Origin: Pseudoxanthomonas daejeonensis
GTDB lineage: Bacteria > Pseudomonadota > Gammaproteobacteria > Xanthomonadales > Xanthomonadaceae
Assembly: GCF_010093205.1 (NCBI RefSeq)
Contig: NZ_PDWN01000002.1
Span: 306,085 to 370,084, forward strand
DNA length: 64,000 nucleotides
Direction of reading: 5' to 3'
Shown here: positions 53,401 to 61,466 of the stretch, in pieces
Layout of the letters: each line of letters opens with the position of its first letter
Numbering within the stretch: position 1 is the first letter of the stretch
The notes under the pieces: generated by a model
Databases searched by the model: none
Told to the model about the DNA's origin: nothing
What the model saw: the letters and a program-made list of their open reading frames with translations, nothing else
Position numbers and translations under genes: made by a program

Positions 53401-53446
53401 CCAGCGCCACGCAGAGCGCTGCCTTCCTGAAAGTCCTGCTGTTCAT
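50411..53446 (-). CDS. TonB-dependent receptor, Oar-like with N-terminal carboxypeptidase-regulatory-like domain
   Basis: A 1011-residue outer-membrane receptor. After the signal peptide (to about residue 28) comes a carboxypeptidase-regulatory-like beta domain (about 38-100, TNTATGATRTVTVGTNGSYR). The plug follows (about 130-250, with ARLPVEQSLSAVAMLAPGVV, cited in part), then a barrel to the C-terminus (APQRYAQLVLTWNF-like end, SPRYAQLVLTWNF). Oar-type receptors take up large or peptide-like ligands with TonB energy. Its start overlaps the transglutaminase-like stop by four bases, and it is followed by periplasmic peptidases, which suggests murein or other peptides as cargo. Confidence 0.9.
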   Translation of the reverse strand: MNSRTFRKAALCVALGACIGAMAPLAMAQSATGAVAGRASAGDQITLTNTATGATRTVTVGTNGSYRLAQLPVGDYRLQVVRDGQPVGEGVTVNVALGGTTGVNLGAEGGLVNLDTIEVVGSRVINRVDVFSTEVATNINREELARLPVEQSLSAVAMLAPGVVGGNSSFGGMSFGGSSVAENSVFINGLNVTDFYRRQSFSTAPFAFFEEFQVKTGGYSVEFGRSTGGVINAVTRSGSNELRGGLEFTFEPSALASTKEDHYFNAVDGDGVPVSATYRGSHDRASFIKANAWASGPLIKDRLFLFAMYEQRQNDAGFTNSAGSSWSDGESSDGFWGAKLDWNINDDHRLELLAFSDEAETNTAVQTYDFATRQKGVLTGETTSQSGGTNGSATYIGRFGENFTAKAMYGINRTRGLAFSPADELCSQVLVDSTYNARWVAMGRPAVSCHPSTSSSVVDHHDERKVGRLDFEWALGDHLLRFGVDSEEMTTDRTTRYPGEPMMRYTVFGATPGAILDNGATVPAGVDAIVMGRRRIDGGVFETTANAYYLEDIWNVTPSLVLNLGLRVDNFDNKTASGESFIKMDNLVSPRVGFSWDMKDDGTTKVFGNLGRYYLPVTNIINYNFAGGLIDERTFYALSGWNPSTNPITGASYMQPVLGAQIGPVDDSFNLPVDDLRQSVDRDMDAVYQDELILGFQQMINQAWSWGVNATYRRMPNAMDDIRINHTPCGPTSTLWPIGNPGDPLTIWGTTAMGCAQDGWITIDTSSDGYIKGGSGEVIGYSDPKRTYTAVEFQIDRAWDDKWAFNASYLWSKSEGNHEGPVNSDTNYGDTGMVQHWDHPANNEDYGPLFNDRRHQIKLRGAYKLNEMWSFGSTLTAQSGGPITALGVAWPNDSLGAASFVTEGSGGGSFWHCVQNCSGNWSQRVFEYSGRGDFGRMPWTYDWGASVTWTLPAPETDLRIRFSVYNLLNEQEVINQRARYEKGPGVTRGLFGTGTRWQSPRYAQLVLTWNF

Positions 53447-55017
53447 CCCCGTGTCTCTCCCACAGTGGTGTTGTTGTCGTTATCGCCCGCGCTGGTGGCG
53501 TCATTGCCTGTTGGCAGCATCTGCCATTCGAACCGGTAGTCCCATTGGTCGAAATAGAGGTTCCCGCCACGCCATTCCGCTTCGCCGCGCTGTGAATCCA
53601 CGGTCTCCGAGCGGAAGTGCTGCTTGGCCGGAACGAAGTCCCGCGAATAATCGTCGTTGAAGGCGATCCGGTACGCGTCCAGGCCGCCCAGGTAGAACCA
53701 GCGCAGCGCCGGGTCGTCGCTGGCGAGCTGGCCGGTGGTCACGTCCATCGGCACCCAGCCGTAGGGGGCCAGGTACAGCCAGCCCCAGTCGTGCATGTTG
53801 TCGTAGCCGACGGCGTCGTCCGAGTAGACCCAGCCGGACTGCCAGCGCGCCGGGATGCCGTTGAGCCGCAGCAAGGCCATCAGCAGCAGGGTCTGCTGGC
53901 CGCAGTCGGCGTGGCCGGCGTGCAGCGCGTAGTCGCTGATGTTGGTGATCGTCGAGTACTCGCGCGCGCCGGCCCACGGGATCCGGTCCACCGCTTCGAA
54001 CAGCTTGCGCGAGACCCGGTACGGGTTGGTCTCCTCGCCGACGACCTTGGCCGAGAACGCGCGCAGTTCAGGGCTGAACACGATGTGCGGCGCCTGCTCG
54101 CGCAGGTACGGCGCCAGCGCCGGGTCATCGGGCGTGGCCCGCACGCGCTGCGGGTCGATGGCGAAATGGCGGCCGTACACGGTCAGCTCGTAGCTGACCG
54201 AGAATTCGGTGGGCTGGCCGGCGACGGCGCTGCGCTCCATGTAGGCGGTGCGCTGCAGCGTGTCGGCCGGCGCGACCTGGCCACCGGCCGGCACGGTACC
54301 GAGCAGGCCGATGTCCTGTTGCTGTCCTTCGATCGCGCGCGGATACGGGATCCAGGCGCGCACGGTCTCGCCGGCCGGTACCGCATCGGCGTCGACCACC
54401 AGCGACTGGGTCACCCGCAGGCGGCGCGGCGCCACGCTGGTGGCGCCGTCCCTGGCCGCAGCGACGACCTCGGCGTGATGCGCGTTGAGCTGTTCGTTCG
54501 GGCCTTCGCTGAAAGGCTTCACCGGCGGCGCGCGGCGCGCGGCGGCGTCAGGACTCAGCCGGTACAGGTTGGAGACCGCGCGCTTGAAATAGCGCGGCTG
54601 GCCGTCGATATCCATGCGCTCGACCAGGCCGGCGCGATCCCAGGCATCGAATTCGGCGTCGCGCAGGTCGGGGATGGATTTGCGCACCTGTGCCAGGGCC
54701 GCGGCGCGATCCAGGGTGAAATCCAGGTGGATGCGACGCATGCGCTCGCGCTCGAACCGCAAGGCCTGCTGCTGTTCGACGGTCAGGTCAGCGGCGGCCA
54801 GCGCGGTGGCGATCGCGGATTCCGCACCACCGAAGTCGCCCCGGTCGACCTTCGAGGTCACCGCGTCCACGGCGTCAGCCGCCTTCGTGCCCGCGTGCGC
54901 GGTGGCCGCCATGCCCATCGCGAACAGGCAGAGCGCCGACCACGCGACACGCCGGCCCGGACATGCAAGGCGCGGCGGCAGGCGAAGTACTGGAGGCTGG
55001 CAACTGCGGACATCCAC
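53443..55017 (-). CDS. secreted transglutaminase-like domain protein
   Basis: About 524 residues from GTG 55017, with a long signal region (RRVAWSALCLFAMGMAATAHA). A helical N-terminal part is followed by a transglutaminase-like core. The catalytic Cys is in HAGHADCGQQTLLLMALLR (cited in part), the His in NMHDWGWLYLAPYGWVPMD and the Asp close behind. Bacterial members are usually proteases or peptide amidases rather than cross-linkers. It is the first gene of the leftward operon, with a promoter read at 55049-55077. Position beside an NlpC/P60 peptidase points to peptide processing. Confidence 0.86.
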   Translation of the reverse strand: MDVRSCQPPVLRLPPRLACPGRRVAWSALCLFAMGMAATAHAGTKAADAVDAVTSKVDRGDFGGAESAIATALAAADLTVEQQQALRFERERMRRIHLDFTLDRAAALAQVRKSIPDLRDAEFDAWDRAGLVERMDIDGQPRYFKRAVSNLYRLSPDAAARRAPPVKPFSEGPNEQLNAHHAEVVAAARDGATSVAPRRLRVTQSLVVDADAVPAGETVRAWIPYPRAIEGQQQDIGLLGTVPAGGQVAPADTLQRTAYMERSAVAGQPTEFSVSYELTVYGRHFAIDPQRVRATPDDPALAPYLREQAPHIVFSPELRAFSAKVVGEETNPYRVSRKLFEAVDRIPWAGAREYSTITNISDYALHAGHADCGQQTLLLMALLRLNGIPARWQSGWVYSDDAVGYDNMHDWGWLYLAPYGWVPMDVTTGQLASDDPALRWFYLGGLDAYRIAFNDDYSRDFVPAKQHFRSETVDSQRGEAEWRGGNLYFDQWDYRFEWQMLPTGNDATSAGDNDNNTTVGETRG

Positions 55018-55048
55018 AACGACACTTCCCGGGTGCGGTGGTAACGCT

Positions 55049-55077
55049 GATGTAACACGCGCCCGGCAGCGGGTCAA
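55049..55077 (-). promoter_or_regulatory. promoter of the leftward transglutaminase-TonB receptor operon
   Basis: Minus strand: -35 TTGACC (55072-55077), spacer exactly 17, -10 TACATC (55049-55054). Transcription would start about 25 bases before the GTG. The -10 is a moderate match; the -35 is good. Confidence 0.55.
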
Positions 55078-55082
55078 TAATT

Positions 55083-55118
55083 TATTCTTGACGCCGCGAA
55101 TATTCGGAATAACTATTC
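55083..55118. promoter_or_regulatory. operator array of GAATA/TATTC half-sites between divergent operons
   Basis: Four half-sites in 36 bases: TATTC 55083-55087, GAATATTC 55098-55105 (palindromic), GAATA 55107-55111 and TATTC 55114-55118. The last two form the dyad GAATA-AC-TATTC. The array overlaps the rightward promoter (TTGACG 55088-55093, 17 bases, AACTAT 55111-55116). The AT-rich island stands out in this GC-rich DNA. The RpiR/MurR-type regulator of the rightward operon is the likely binder. Confidence 0.6.
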
Positions 55119-55150
55119 TTCGCCATGCCTGCTGGGGAGGACCGGCGACC

Positions 55151-56605
55151 ATGAACGCCGTGAACGCACTACCGATCGCTCCATCCCGTACGGCCCACCG
55201 CCGCCGGGCAGCCGCCTGGTGGGCGGCATCGCTGCTTGCGCTGGCGATGCCGGCGCTGCCGGCGTTCGCGTCCGATGGCGATGCGCCGACCTCGGTCATC
55301 GAGGTGCGCCAGGCCGACCTGCTGCCGGAGCACTGGCTCGCACAGTTGCCTGCCCCTGACCGGGTGATCCTGGACCGTGCCGGCATCGCCGCGCAGAACG
55401 CGCGCATGCGCGCCGAAGACAAGTCGATCCACGACATCGCCGCCCTGCCCGACCCGCTGCCGCGTGCCCTCGTGCGCAGCCAGGTCGAGGCGCTCTCCGC
55501 GCCGCCGACCCGCGCGCTGTTCGACGTGCACGGCAAGCCGGTCGCGAAGAAGGAACTTGATGCACTGCAGCGCGCGCTTGCGCTGGAGGCGATCCCGGCC
55601 ACGCAGCCGCTGCGCTACGGCCTGGTCGTGCACCGCGCCGCGCTGCGCGCCTTCCCCACCCGCCTGCGTGCGTTCAGCAGCGCCGGCGACACCGACATCG
55701 ACCGCTTCCAGGAGTCGGCACTGTTCCCCGGCGATGCGGTCGCGGTGCTGCACCGCAGCCGCGACGGCCAGTGGCTGTTCGTCGCCAGCGAGCGCTACGC
55801 CGCCTGGATCGAAGCGGCGCACGTGGCGGTGGGCGACCGCGGCACCGTCCTGGGCTATGCGCAGCGCGCGCCCTATGTGGTCGTCACCGGCGCCACCGTA
55901 CGCACCACCTACACGCCCGAGGAGCCGCGCGTGTCGGCGCTGCAGCTGGACATGGGCGTGCGCCTGCCGCTGCGCGCGGACTGGCCGCCGATGCAGGCGG
56001 TCAACGGCCAGCATCCCTATGCCTCGCATGTCGTCGACCTGCCGGTCCGCGAAGCCGACGGCCGCCTGGCGCTGGTGCCTGCGCTGATCCCGCGCTCGGC
56101 CGACGTATCCGACGACTACCTGCCGCTGACGGCCGCCAACCTGGTCCGCCAGTCGTTCAAGTTCCTCGGCGAGCGCTACGGCTGGGGCCACAGCTACGAC
56201 GCCCGCGACTGCAGCGGCTTCGTCTCGGAGGTCTACCGCAGCTTCGGCGTCCTGGTCCCGCGCAATACCCGCGACCAGGCGACCAGCCCGGCGCTGGACC
56301 GGGTCGCCTTCGACGCCGGCGACAGCCGCGACCAGCGCATGGCCGCCGTCCGCGACCTCCAGATCGGCGACCTGGTCTACATCCCGGGCCACGTGATGAT
56401 GGCCCTGGGCCACCAGCGCGGACTGGCCTTCATGATCCACGACACCAACGGCGGCAGCTGGCGCGGTGCCGATGGCACCCGCGTGCGCGCCGGGCTCAAT
56501 GGCGTATCGGTCACCCCGCTCGAGCCGATGCTGTTCGGCGAGACCGAAACCTACGTCGACCGCATCACCAGCATCCAGAGGATCCGGCCGCGAGCCACCC
56601 CATGA
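55151..56605 (+). CDS. secreted NlpC/P60 (C40) peptidase with SH3-like domains
   Basis: A 484-residue exported cysteine peptidase. A signal peptide (AAAWWAASLLALAMPALPAFA) precedes a helical region and SH3b-like domains at about 160-300 (LFPGDAVAVLHRSRDGQWLFV, cited in part). The C40 domain has Cys in YDARDCSGFVSEVY, a His in IPGHVMMALG and a third polar residue in FMIHDTNGGSW. The plan matches YkfC-type gamma-D-Glu endopeptidases, which cut L-Ala-gamma-D-Glu from murein stem peptides. That fits the epimerase encoded next, whose ATG overlaps this stop. GGGGAGGA is a strong ribosome site. Confidence 0.89.
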   Translation: MNAVNALPIAPSRTAHRRRAAAWWAASLLALAMPALPAFASDGDAPTSVIEVRQADLLPEHWLAQLPAPDRVILDRAGIAAQNARMRAEDKSIHDIAALPDPLPRALVRSQVEALSAPPTRALFDVHGKPVAKKELDALQRALALEAIPATQPLRYGLVVHRAALRAFPTRLRAFSSAGDTDIDRFQESALFPGDAVAVLHRSRDGQWLFVASERYAAWIEAAHVAVGDRGTVLGYAQRAPYVVVTGATVRTTYTPEEPRVSALQLDMGVRLPLRADWPPMQAVNGQHPYASHVVDLPVREADGRLALVPALIPRSADVSDDYLPLTAANLVRQSFKFLGERYGWGHSYDARDCSGFVSEVYRSFGVLVPRNTRDQATSPALDRVAFDAGDSRDQRMAAVRDLQIGDLVYIPGHVMMALGHQRGLAFMIHDTNGGSWRGADGTRVRAGLNGVSVTPLEPMLFGETETYVDRITSIQRIRPRATP

Positions 56606-57699
56606 AGATCACGGACATCGAACTCGGCATGCTGCGCGTGCCGCTGAAGACCCCGTTCAAGACCGCGCTGCGTACCGTCGACACGGTCGAGGACATCGTG
56701 GTGCTGGTGCGCACCGACACCGGCCATACCGGCCATGGCGAGGCGCCGGCCACCGCGGTGATCACCGGCGACACCCACGGCTCGATCATCGAAGCGATCG
56801 AGCGCTTCATCAAGCCGCGCCTGATCGGCCAGGAAATCGCCAACCTCAACCACATCTGCGGGCTGATCCAGGGTTCGATGGAGCGCAACACCAGCGCCAA
56901 GGCGGCCGTGGAGATCGCCGTCTACGACCTGTGGGCCCAGCTCTACGGCGCACCGCTTTACAAGATGCTCGGCGGCGGCGACCCGGTGATCACCACCGAC
57001 ATCACGATTAGCGTCGACCACATCGACAAGATGGTGGCCGATTCGATCGCCGCGGTCGAACGCGGCTTCGACTCGCTCAAGATCAAGGTCGGCAAGGACA
57101 TCGGCCTGGACATCGAGCGGGTCAAGGCGATCCATGCCGCGGTCGAAGGGCGCGCCCTGCTGCGCCTGGATGCCAACCAGGGCTGGACGCCGAAGCAGGC
57201 CGTCTTCGCCATGCATGCGCTGGAACAGGCGGGCGTGCTGCTCGAACTGCTCGAACAGCCGGTCAAGGCCGCCGACATCGAGGGACTCAAGTACGTCACC
57301 GAGCGCGTGCATACGCCGGTCATGGCCGACGAGAGCGTGTTCGGCCCGGCCCAGGTGTTCGACCTGATCGAGCGCCGCGCCGCGGACATCATCAACATCA
57401 AGCTGATGAAGACCGGCGGCCTGTCCAACGCGATCCGGATCGCCGACATCGCCTCGCTGTACGGCGTGCAGTGCATGATCGGCTGCATGATCGAGTCGGC
57501 CATCTCGGTGGCCGCCGCCGTGCACCTGGCCGTGGCCAAGGCCGACACCATCACCAAGGTCGACCTGGACGGCCCGTCGCTGGGCCAGTTCAACCCGGTC
57601 GAGGGCGGGGTGATCTTCAACGAGTCGGAAATCACCATCACCGACGCGCCCGGGCTGGGGATCCGCGAGATCCGTGGCCTGGAGATGCTGGCGCGCTGA
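56602..57699 (+). CDS. L-Ala-D/L-Glu epimerase (enolase superfamily)
   Basis: A 365-residue enolase-superfamily enzyme that interconverts L-Ala-D-Glu and L-Ala-L-Glu during murein peptide recycling. Catalytic pairs are visible: the KxK motif FDSLKIKVGKD, metal ligands Asp in RLDANQGW, Glu in LLEQPV and Asp in MADESVF, and the opposing Lys in INIKLMKTGG. The final DLDGP and GVIFN motifs complete the YcjG/YkfB-like pattern. Specificity is inferred from these and from the NlpC/P60 gene, with which it overlaps by ATGA. Confidence 0.9.
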   Translation: MKITDIELGMLRVPLKTPFKTALRTVDTVEDIVVLVRTDTGHTGHGEAPATAVITGDTHGSIIEAIERFIKPRLIGQEIANLNHICGLIQGSMERNTSAKAAVEIAVYDLWAQLYGAPLYKMLGGGDPVITTDITISVDHIDKMVADSIAAVERGFDSLKIKVGKDIGLDIERVKAIHAAVEGRALLRLDANQGWTPKQAVFAMHALEQAGVLLELLEQPVKAADIEGLKYVTERVHTPVMADESVFGPAQVFDLIERRAADIINIKLMKTGGLSNAIRIADIASLYGVQCMIGCMIESAISVAAAVHLAVAKADTITKVDLDGPSLGQFNPVEGGVIFNESEITITDAPGLGIREIRGLEMLAR

Positions 57700-57731
57700 C
57701 CCGCGCCGGTTGCCAGGTGCGCCCCGCCCGG

Positions 57732-58595
57732 ATGAAGATCGCACCCATGCCGCCGCTGGTGAAAATCCGCTCCGAGCGTGACCACATGTCGGCGATCGAA
57801 CGCCGCATCGCCGATTTCATACTCGAAAACGCCCACCTGCTGCGCGACTACTCCTCGCAGCAGCTGGCCAGCGCGCTGGGGATCAGCCAGTCCAGCGTGG
57901 TCAAGTTCAGCCAGAAGTTCGGCTTCCGCGGCTACCCCGACCTGAAGTTCAGCATCGTCCAGGCGGTGGCGCGCAACGGCGCCGACGCACCGGCGCTGGC
58001 GACCCCGGCCAGCGATGGCGACGAGTACACCCGGCTGGAAGAGGCCCTGCGCCGCAGCAAGGCCGCCGCCGAGGAAGAGACGCGCCTGCTCAATCCGCGC
58101 GAAGGCATCGAGCGGATCGTCGGACTGGTCGATGGCGCCGGCAAGGTGTTCGTCTGCGGCCTGGGCGACGACGGCCTGTTCGCACGCGAGTTCGGCATGC
58201 GCCTGTCCCTGCTGGGCGTGCTCACCGTGCACCACAACGATCCGATCCTGATGATGGCCAACCTGTCGGCGGCCGGCCCGGGCGACGTGCTGCTGCTGTT
58301 CTCCGAGTACGGCCAGCTGCCGCCGCTGTCGCAGATCAGCCGCCAGTTCCAGGCCTGCGAGGGCAAGGTGATCTCGATCACCCGGCACACCGCCAACCCG
58401 CTGCGCGCCCACGCCGATGCCGCGCTGGTCGTCTCGGCGCACGATCCCTCGCCGCACGTGGAAGCCTTGCTGTACCGTTCCTCGCTGCAGTACCTGCTCG
58501 ACTTCCTGTTCGTGCTGCTGTGCCAGGCCAACCCGGACCGGCACCGCCAGCTCGGCATCAACCTCGAGCGCATCCGGCACCTGCTCGATACCTGA
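57732..58595 (+). CDS. RpiR/MurR-type transcriptional regulator
   Basis: A 287-residue regulator: HTH_6 domain at about residues 10-85 (LASALGISQSSVVKFSQKFG) and SIS sugar-phosphate-binding domain at about 125-270 (KVFVCGLGDDGLFAREFG, LLLFSEYGQLPPL). MurR in E. coli is of this family and responds to MurNAc-6-phosphate. Encoded within a murein-peptide operon, it probably controls the divergent promoters through the GAATA/TATTC array. The start at ATG 57732 could also be the ATG at 57747. The ligand is unknown. Confidence 0.9.
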   Translation: MKIAPMPPLVKIRSERDHMSAIERRIADFILENAHLLRDYSSQQLASALGISQSSVVKFSQKFGFRGYPDLKFSIVQAVARNGADAPALATPASDGDEYTRLEEALRRSKAAAEEETRLLNPREGIERIVGLVDGAGKVFVCGLGDDGLFAREFGMRLSLLGVLTVHHNDPILMMANLSAAGPGDVLLLFSEYGQLPPLSQISRQFQACEGKVISITRHTANPLRAHADAALVVSAHDPSPHVEALLYRSSLQYLLDFLFVLLCQANPDRHRQLGINLERIRHLLDT

Positions 58596-58619
58596 CCCGA
58601 ACGCTCCCGCGAGACCCGA

Positions 58620-59462
58620 ATGCCCGCGACGCACGACGCGCCACCCCGCATTTCCCGCTTCGCCTGGCCCTTGCTGGCCACGCTCGGGCTGGCCTGCGCC
58701 ATCGCCGCCCTGGCCGGGGAGTCCACCGGTGCGGCGACGCCGGACCCGCTGCGCGGCGCGCAGCAGCTGGTCCTGGTCACCACCGGCGACTGGGACGACA
58801 ACGAAGGAACGCTGCGCCGCTTCGAACGCTCCAGCGACCAGGCGGCCTGGCAAGAAGTGGCGTCCTTCGACGTAAGCATCGGCCGCGCCGGCAGCGCCTG
58901 GGGTACCGGCCTGCATGCCGGGGCCGACGAGGACGACGGTCCGCGCAAGCGCGAAGGTGACGGACGCAGCCCGGCCGGCGTGTTCACCCTGGGCACCGCC
59001 TTCGGCTACGCGGGCGACGTCGCCACCGGACTGCCCTACCAGGCGATGGAAGGCAGCAGCTGGTGCATGGACGTCCCCGCCTCACCCCACTACAACCGGA
59101 TCGTCGATGCACGCCAGGTCGGCGAGGCGGCCGTGCAGGGGTCCACCGAACCGATGCGGCTGGACCTGCACAAGAGCGGCGATCCGCGTTACCGCCTGGG
59201 CTTCGTGATCGGGCACAACCCCGACAACGTGCCGCAGGGCGGCAGCTGCATCTTCGCCCACCTGTGGCGCACACCCGGCGAGCCCACCGCCGGCTGCACC
59301 GCGATGGCCGACGCCGACATGGAAGCGATGCTGGAGTGGCTGGACGCCGACAAGGCGCCCCGTTTCGTCCTGCTGCCCGATGCGCAGTACGAGCGCCTGG
59401 CCGAACGCTGGCACTGGCCGGCATTGCCAGCCACGTCGAACGGCGCGGAGCCGGTCCGATGA
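58620..59462 (+). CDS. exported L,D-transpeptidase-like protein
   Basis: A 280-residue exported protein (membrane segment WPLLATLGLACAIAALAGE). The catalytic region resembles YkuD/ErfK enzymes in an atypical form: GFVIGHNPDNVPQGGSC, AHLWRTPGEPTAGCTAM, with His and the TxGCTA Cys. Such enzymes form or cleave L,D peptide bonds in peptidoglycan. The stop overlaps the symporter ATG (ATGA at 59459). In this context it may act as an L,D-carboxypeptidase on murein peptides, which is inference. Confidence 0.84.
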   Translation: MPATHDAPPRISRFAWPLLATLGLACAIAALAGESTGAATPDPLRGAQQLVLVTTGDWDDNEGTLRRFERSSDQAAWQEVASFDVSIGRAGSAWGTGLHAGADEDDGPRKREGDGRSPAGVFTLGTAFGYAGDVATGLPYQAMEGSSWCMDVPASPHYNRIVDARQVGEAAVQGSTEPMRLDLHKSGDPRYRLGFVIGHNPDNVPQGGSCIFAHLWRTPGEPTAGCTAMADADMEAMLEWLDADKAPRFVLLPDAQYERLAERWHWPALPATSNGAEPVR

Positions 59463-60718
59463 GGTGGCCCGGCGCGACCGCGCGCGTACTGCTGGCCCTG
59501 GTCGCCGGCGCGATCGTCGGCCTGGCGCTGGCGCACTGGAATCCCGATGCGGCGGCCACCACCGCCGGCATCGCCCAGCCGATCGGCAAGCTGTGGCTGA
59601 GCGCCTTGCAGATGACCGTGGTCCCGCTGGTGCTGGCGCTGGTGATCCTCGGCGTGGCGACCGCATCCGACGCCGCCGCGTCCGGGCGCGTGGCACGGCG
59701 GGCGATGGTCGTGTTCATCGCGATGCTTTCGTTCTTCGCCGGCTACGCGGCGCTGGTCGCGCCGGCGCTGCTGTCGCTGGTACCGCGCAGCGACGCGCTC
59801 ACCGCCACGCTGCAGGCTTCGGCCACCGTGGCCGAGACCGGTGCCGCGCCGACGCTGGCGCAGTGGATCGGCAATGTCATCCCGTCGAACGCGATCATGG
59901 CCGCCGCGCAAGGCGCGATGCTGCCGCTGGTGGTGTTCGCGCTGTTCTTCGGATTCGCCCTCACCCGCGTCGACGGCGAGCGCCGCGCGCAGGTGATCGG
60001 CCTGTGCCAGGGCATCGCCGACACGATGATCGTGATCGTGCACTGGGTCCTCCTGGCCGCGCCGGTGGGCGTGTTCGCGCTGATGCTGGCGGTATGCGCG
60101 CAGGCGGGGCTGGGCGTGGTCGGCGCGCTCGCCGGCTACATCATCCTGCAGTGCGCGATGTACCTCGGCGCGATCGCGATCTGCTACGCCCTGATCGCGG
60201 TGTTCGCGCGCCGTTCGCCGGCCGCGTTCGCCAGCGGCATCCTGCCGGCGCAGGTGGTGGCCGCCAGTACCCAGTCCTCGCTCGCCTCGCTGCCGGCGAT
60301 GCTGGAGAGCGCGCGCGAGCGCCTGGGCCTGCCGCGCGCGGTCGCCGCGCTGGTCCTGCCGATGGCAGTGACCCTGTTCCGCATCACCAGCCCGATCCAG
60401 TACATGGTCGCCGCCTCGTTCGTGGCCTGGGCCTACGGCATCGAACTGAGCGCGGTGCAGCTGGCCGCCGGCGCCGCGCTGTCGGTGGTGATCAGCCTGG
60501 GTTCGGTCGGCCTTCCCGGGCAGGTCAGCTTCATGGCGACGGTCATGCCGGTGACCCAGTCGATGGGCCTGCCGGTGGAACCGCTGGGCCTGCTGCTGGC
60601 GGTGGACACCATCCCCGACGTGTTCGCCACCACCGGCAACGTCACCGGCGACCTCACCGCGACCGCGATCGTGGCCCGGCGCAGCCCGGAAGCGACCGAT
60701 CCGCCGACCGCCGCCTGA
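59459..60718 (+). CDS. dicarboxylate/amino acid:cation symporter (DAACS/SDF family)
   Basis: A 419-residue inner-membrane symporter of the glutamate-transporter fold. Motifs include LWLSALQMTVVPLVLALVILG (helix 2, cited in part), the serine-rich hairpin STQSSLASLPAML (HP1) and VLPMAVTLFRITSPIQYM (helix 7; the canonical NMDGT is altered to TLFRI). The last helix has DTIPDVFATTGNVTGDLTA. Close relatives carry glutamate, aspartate or other acidic solutes with Na+/H+. Here it may import the Glu or Ala-Glu released from murein peptides. Last gene of the rightward operon. Confidence 0.88.
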   Translation: MRWPGATARVLLALVAGAIVGLALAHWNPDAAATTAGIAQPIGKLWLSALQMTVVPLVLALVILGVATASDAAASGRVARRAMVVFIAMLSFFAGYAALVAPALLSLVPRSDALTATLQASATVAETGAAPTLAQWIGNVIPSNAIMAAAQGAMLPLVVFALFFGFALTRVDGERRAQVIGLCQGIADTMIVIVHWVLLAAPVGVFALMLAVCAQAGLGVVGALAGYIILQCAMYLGAIAICYALIAVFARRSPAAFASGILPAQVVAASTQSSLASLPAMLESARERLGLPRAVAALVLPMAVTLFRITSPIQYMVAASFVAWAYGIELSAVQLAAGAALSVVISLGSVGLPGQVSFMATVMPVTQSMGLPVEPLGLLLAVDTIPDVFATTGNVTGDLTATAIVARRSPEATDPPTAA

Positions 60719-60848
60719 TCCTCCGCAGCTGGGCAACCCGGTGTCCGCCCGCGCCTGAATCCCCCCGCGCTGCGCTCACGTCCGGATCACCGCGCGCGCA
60801 GGACAGTGGCCGCCCCACAGTGACGGCCGCAGGCCGCTGGAGCGCGCG

Positions 60849-61346
60849 ATGAAGACCCGACGCATCTACGCCACGCCCAACCTGGCGGCCGCGCACGCCG
60901 CGCTCGCGGCGGCGCGCGACACCGGCATCGAGCCCGACTCGCTTTCGCTGATCGCCCGCTCGGACATCGAGATGGACGCGGTCCCCGACGAGCTGCGCGA
61001 AGCACACACCGATATCGTGCCGGCTGCGTTGCGGGGCGCCGCGGGCGGCGGCGCCGTGGGACTGGTCGCGGGCCTGGTCGCGGTCGCGGTTCCGCCGCTG
61101 GGAATCACCCTGGCCGGCGCCGGAGTGATGGCTGCGGTGGGCGCACTGGTCGGCAGCTGGTCGTCCGCACTGGTCGGCGCCAGCGTGCCCGATCCGGTCC
61201 GTCGCCAGTTCGAGGAAACGATCGAGACCGGGCAGATCCTGCTGGTCATCGATGCCGAGGACGACGCCCTGCATCGCGCCGAGGCAGCCGTCCTGCGGGC
61301 AGGCGCCTCGCCACTTCCCTACGAAGCGGCCACGGCGGTCAGCTGA
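60849..61346 (+). CDS. hypothetical protein with glycine-rich membrane hairpin
   Basis: A 165-residue protein: an N-terminal alpha/beta segment (RRIYATPNLAAAHAALAAAR), a Gly/Ala-rich hydrophobic hairpin (GGGAVGLVAGLVAVAVPPLG and LAGAGVMAAVGALVGSW) and a C-terminal ferredoxin-like stretch (IETGQILLVIDAEDDALHRA). This DUF1269/YflT-like plan occurs in stress-linked proteins. No function can be assigned. Monocistronic. Confidence 0.78.
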   Translation: MKTRRIYATPNLAAAHAALAAARDTGIEPDSLSLIARSDIEMDAVPDELREAHTDIVPAALRGAAGGGAVGLVAGLVAVAVPPLGITLAGAGVMAAVGALVGSWSSALVGASVPDPVRRQFEETIETGQILLVIDAEDDALHRAEAAVLRAGASPLPYEAATAVS

Positions 61347-61466
61347 CAGCCTGGCGCACGGACCGTGAACGCACGCGCGCGCATAACTTCGGGCTCACGC
61401 GTTCGCCCGATGGGGTTAACCGCGCCATCGCTACGGTGATTTCTCCACTGACACAGGAGAACCACC

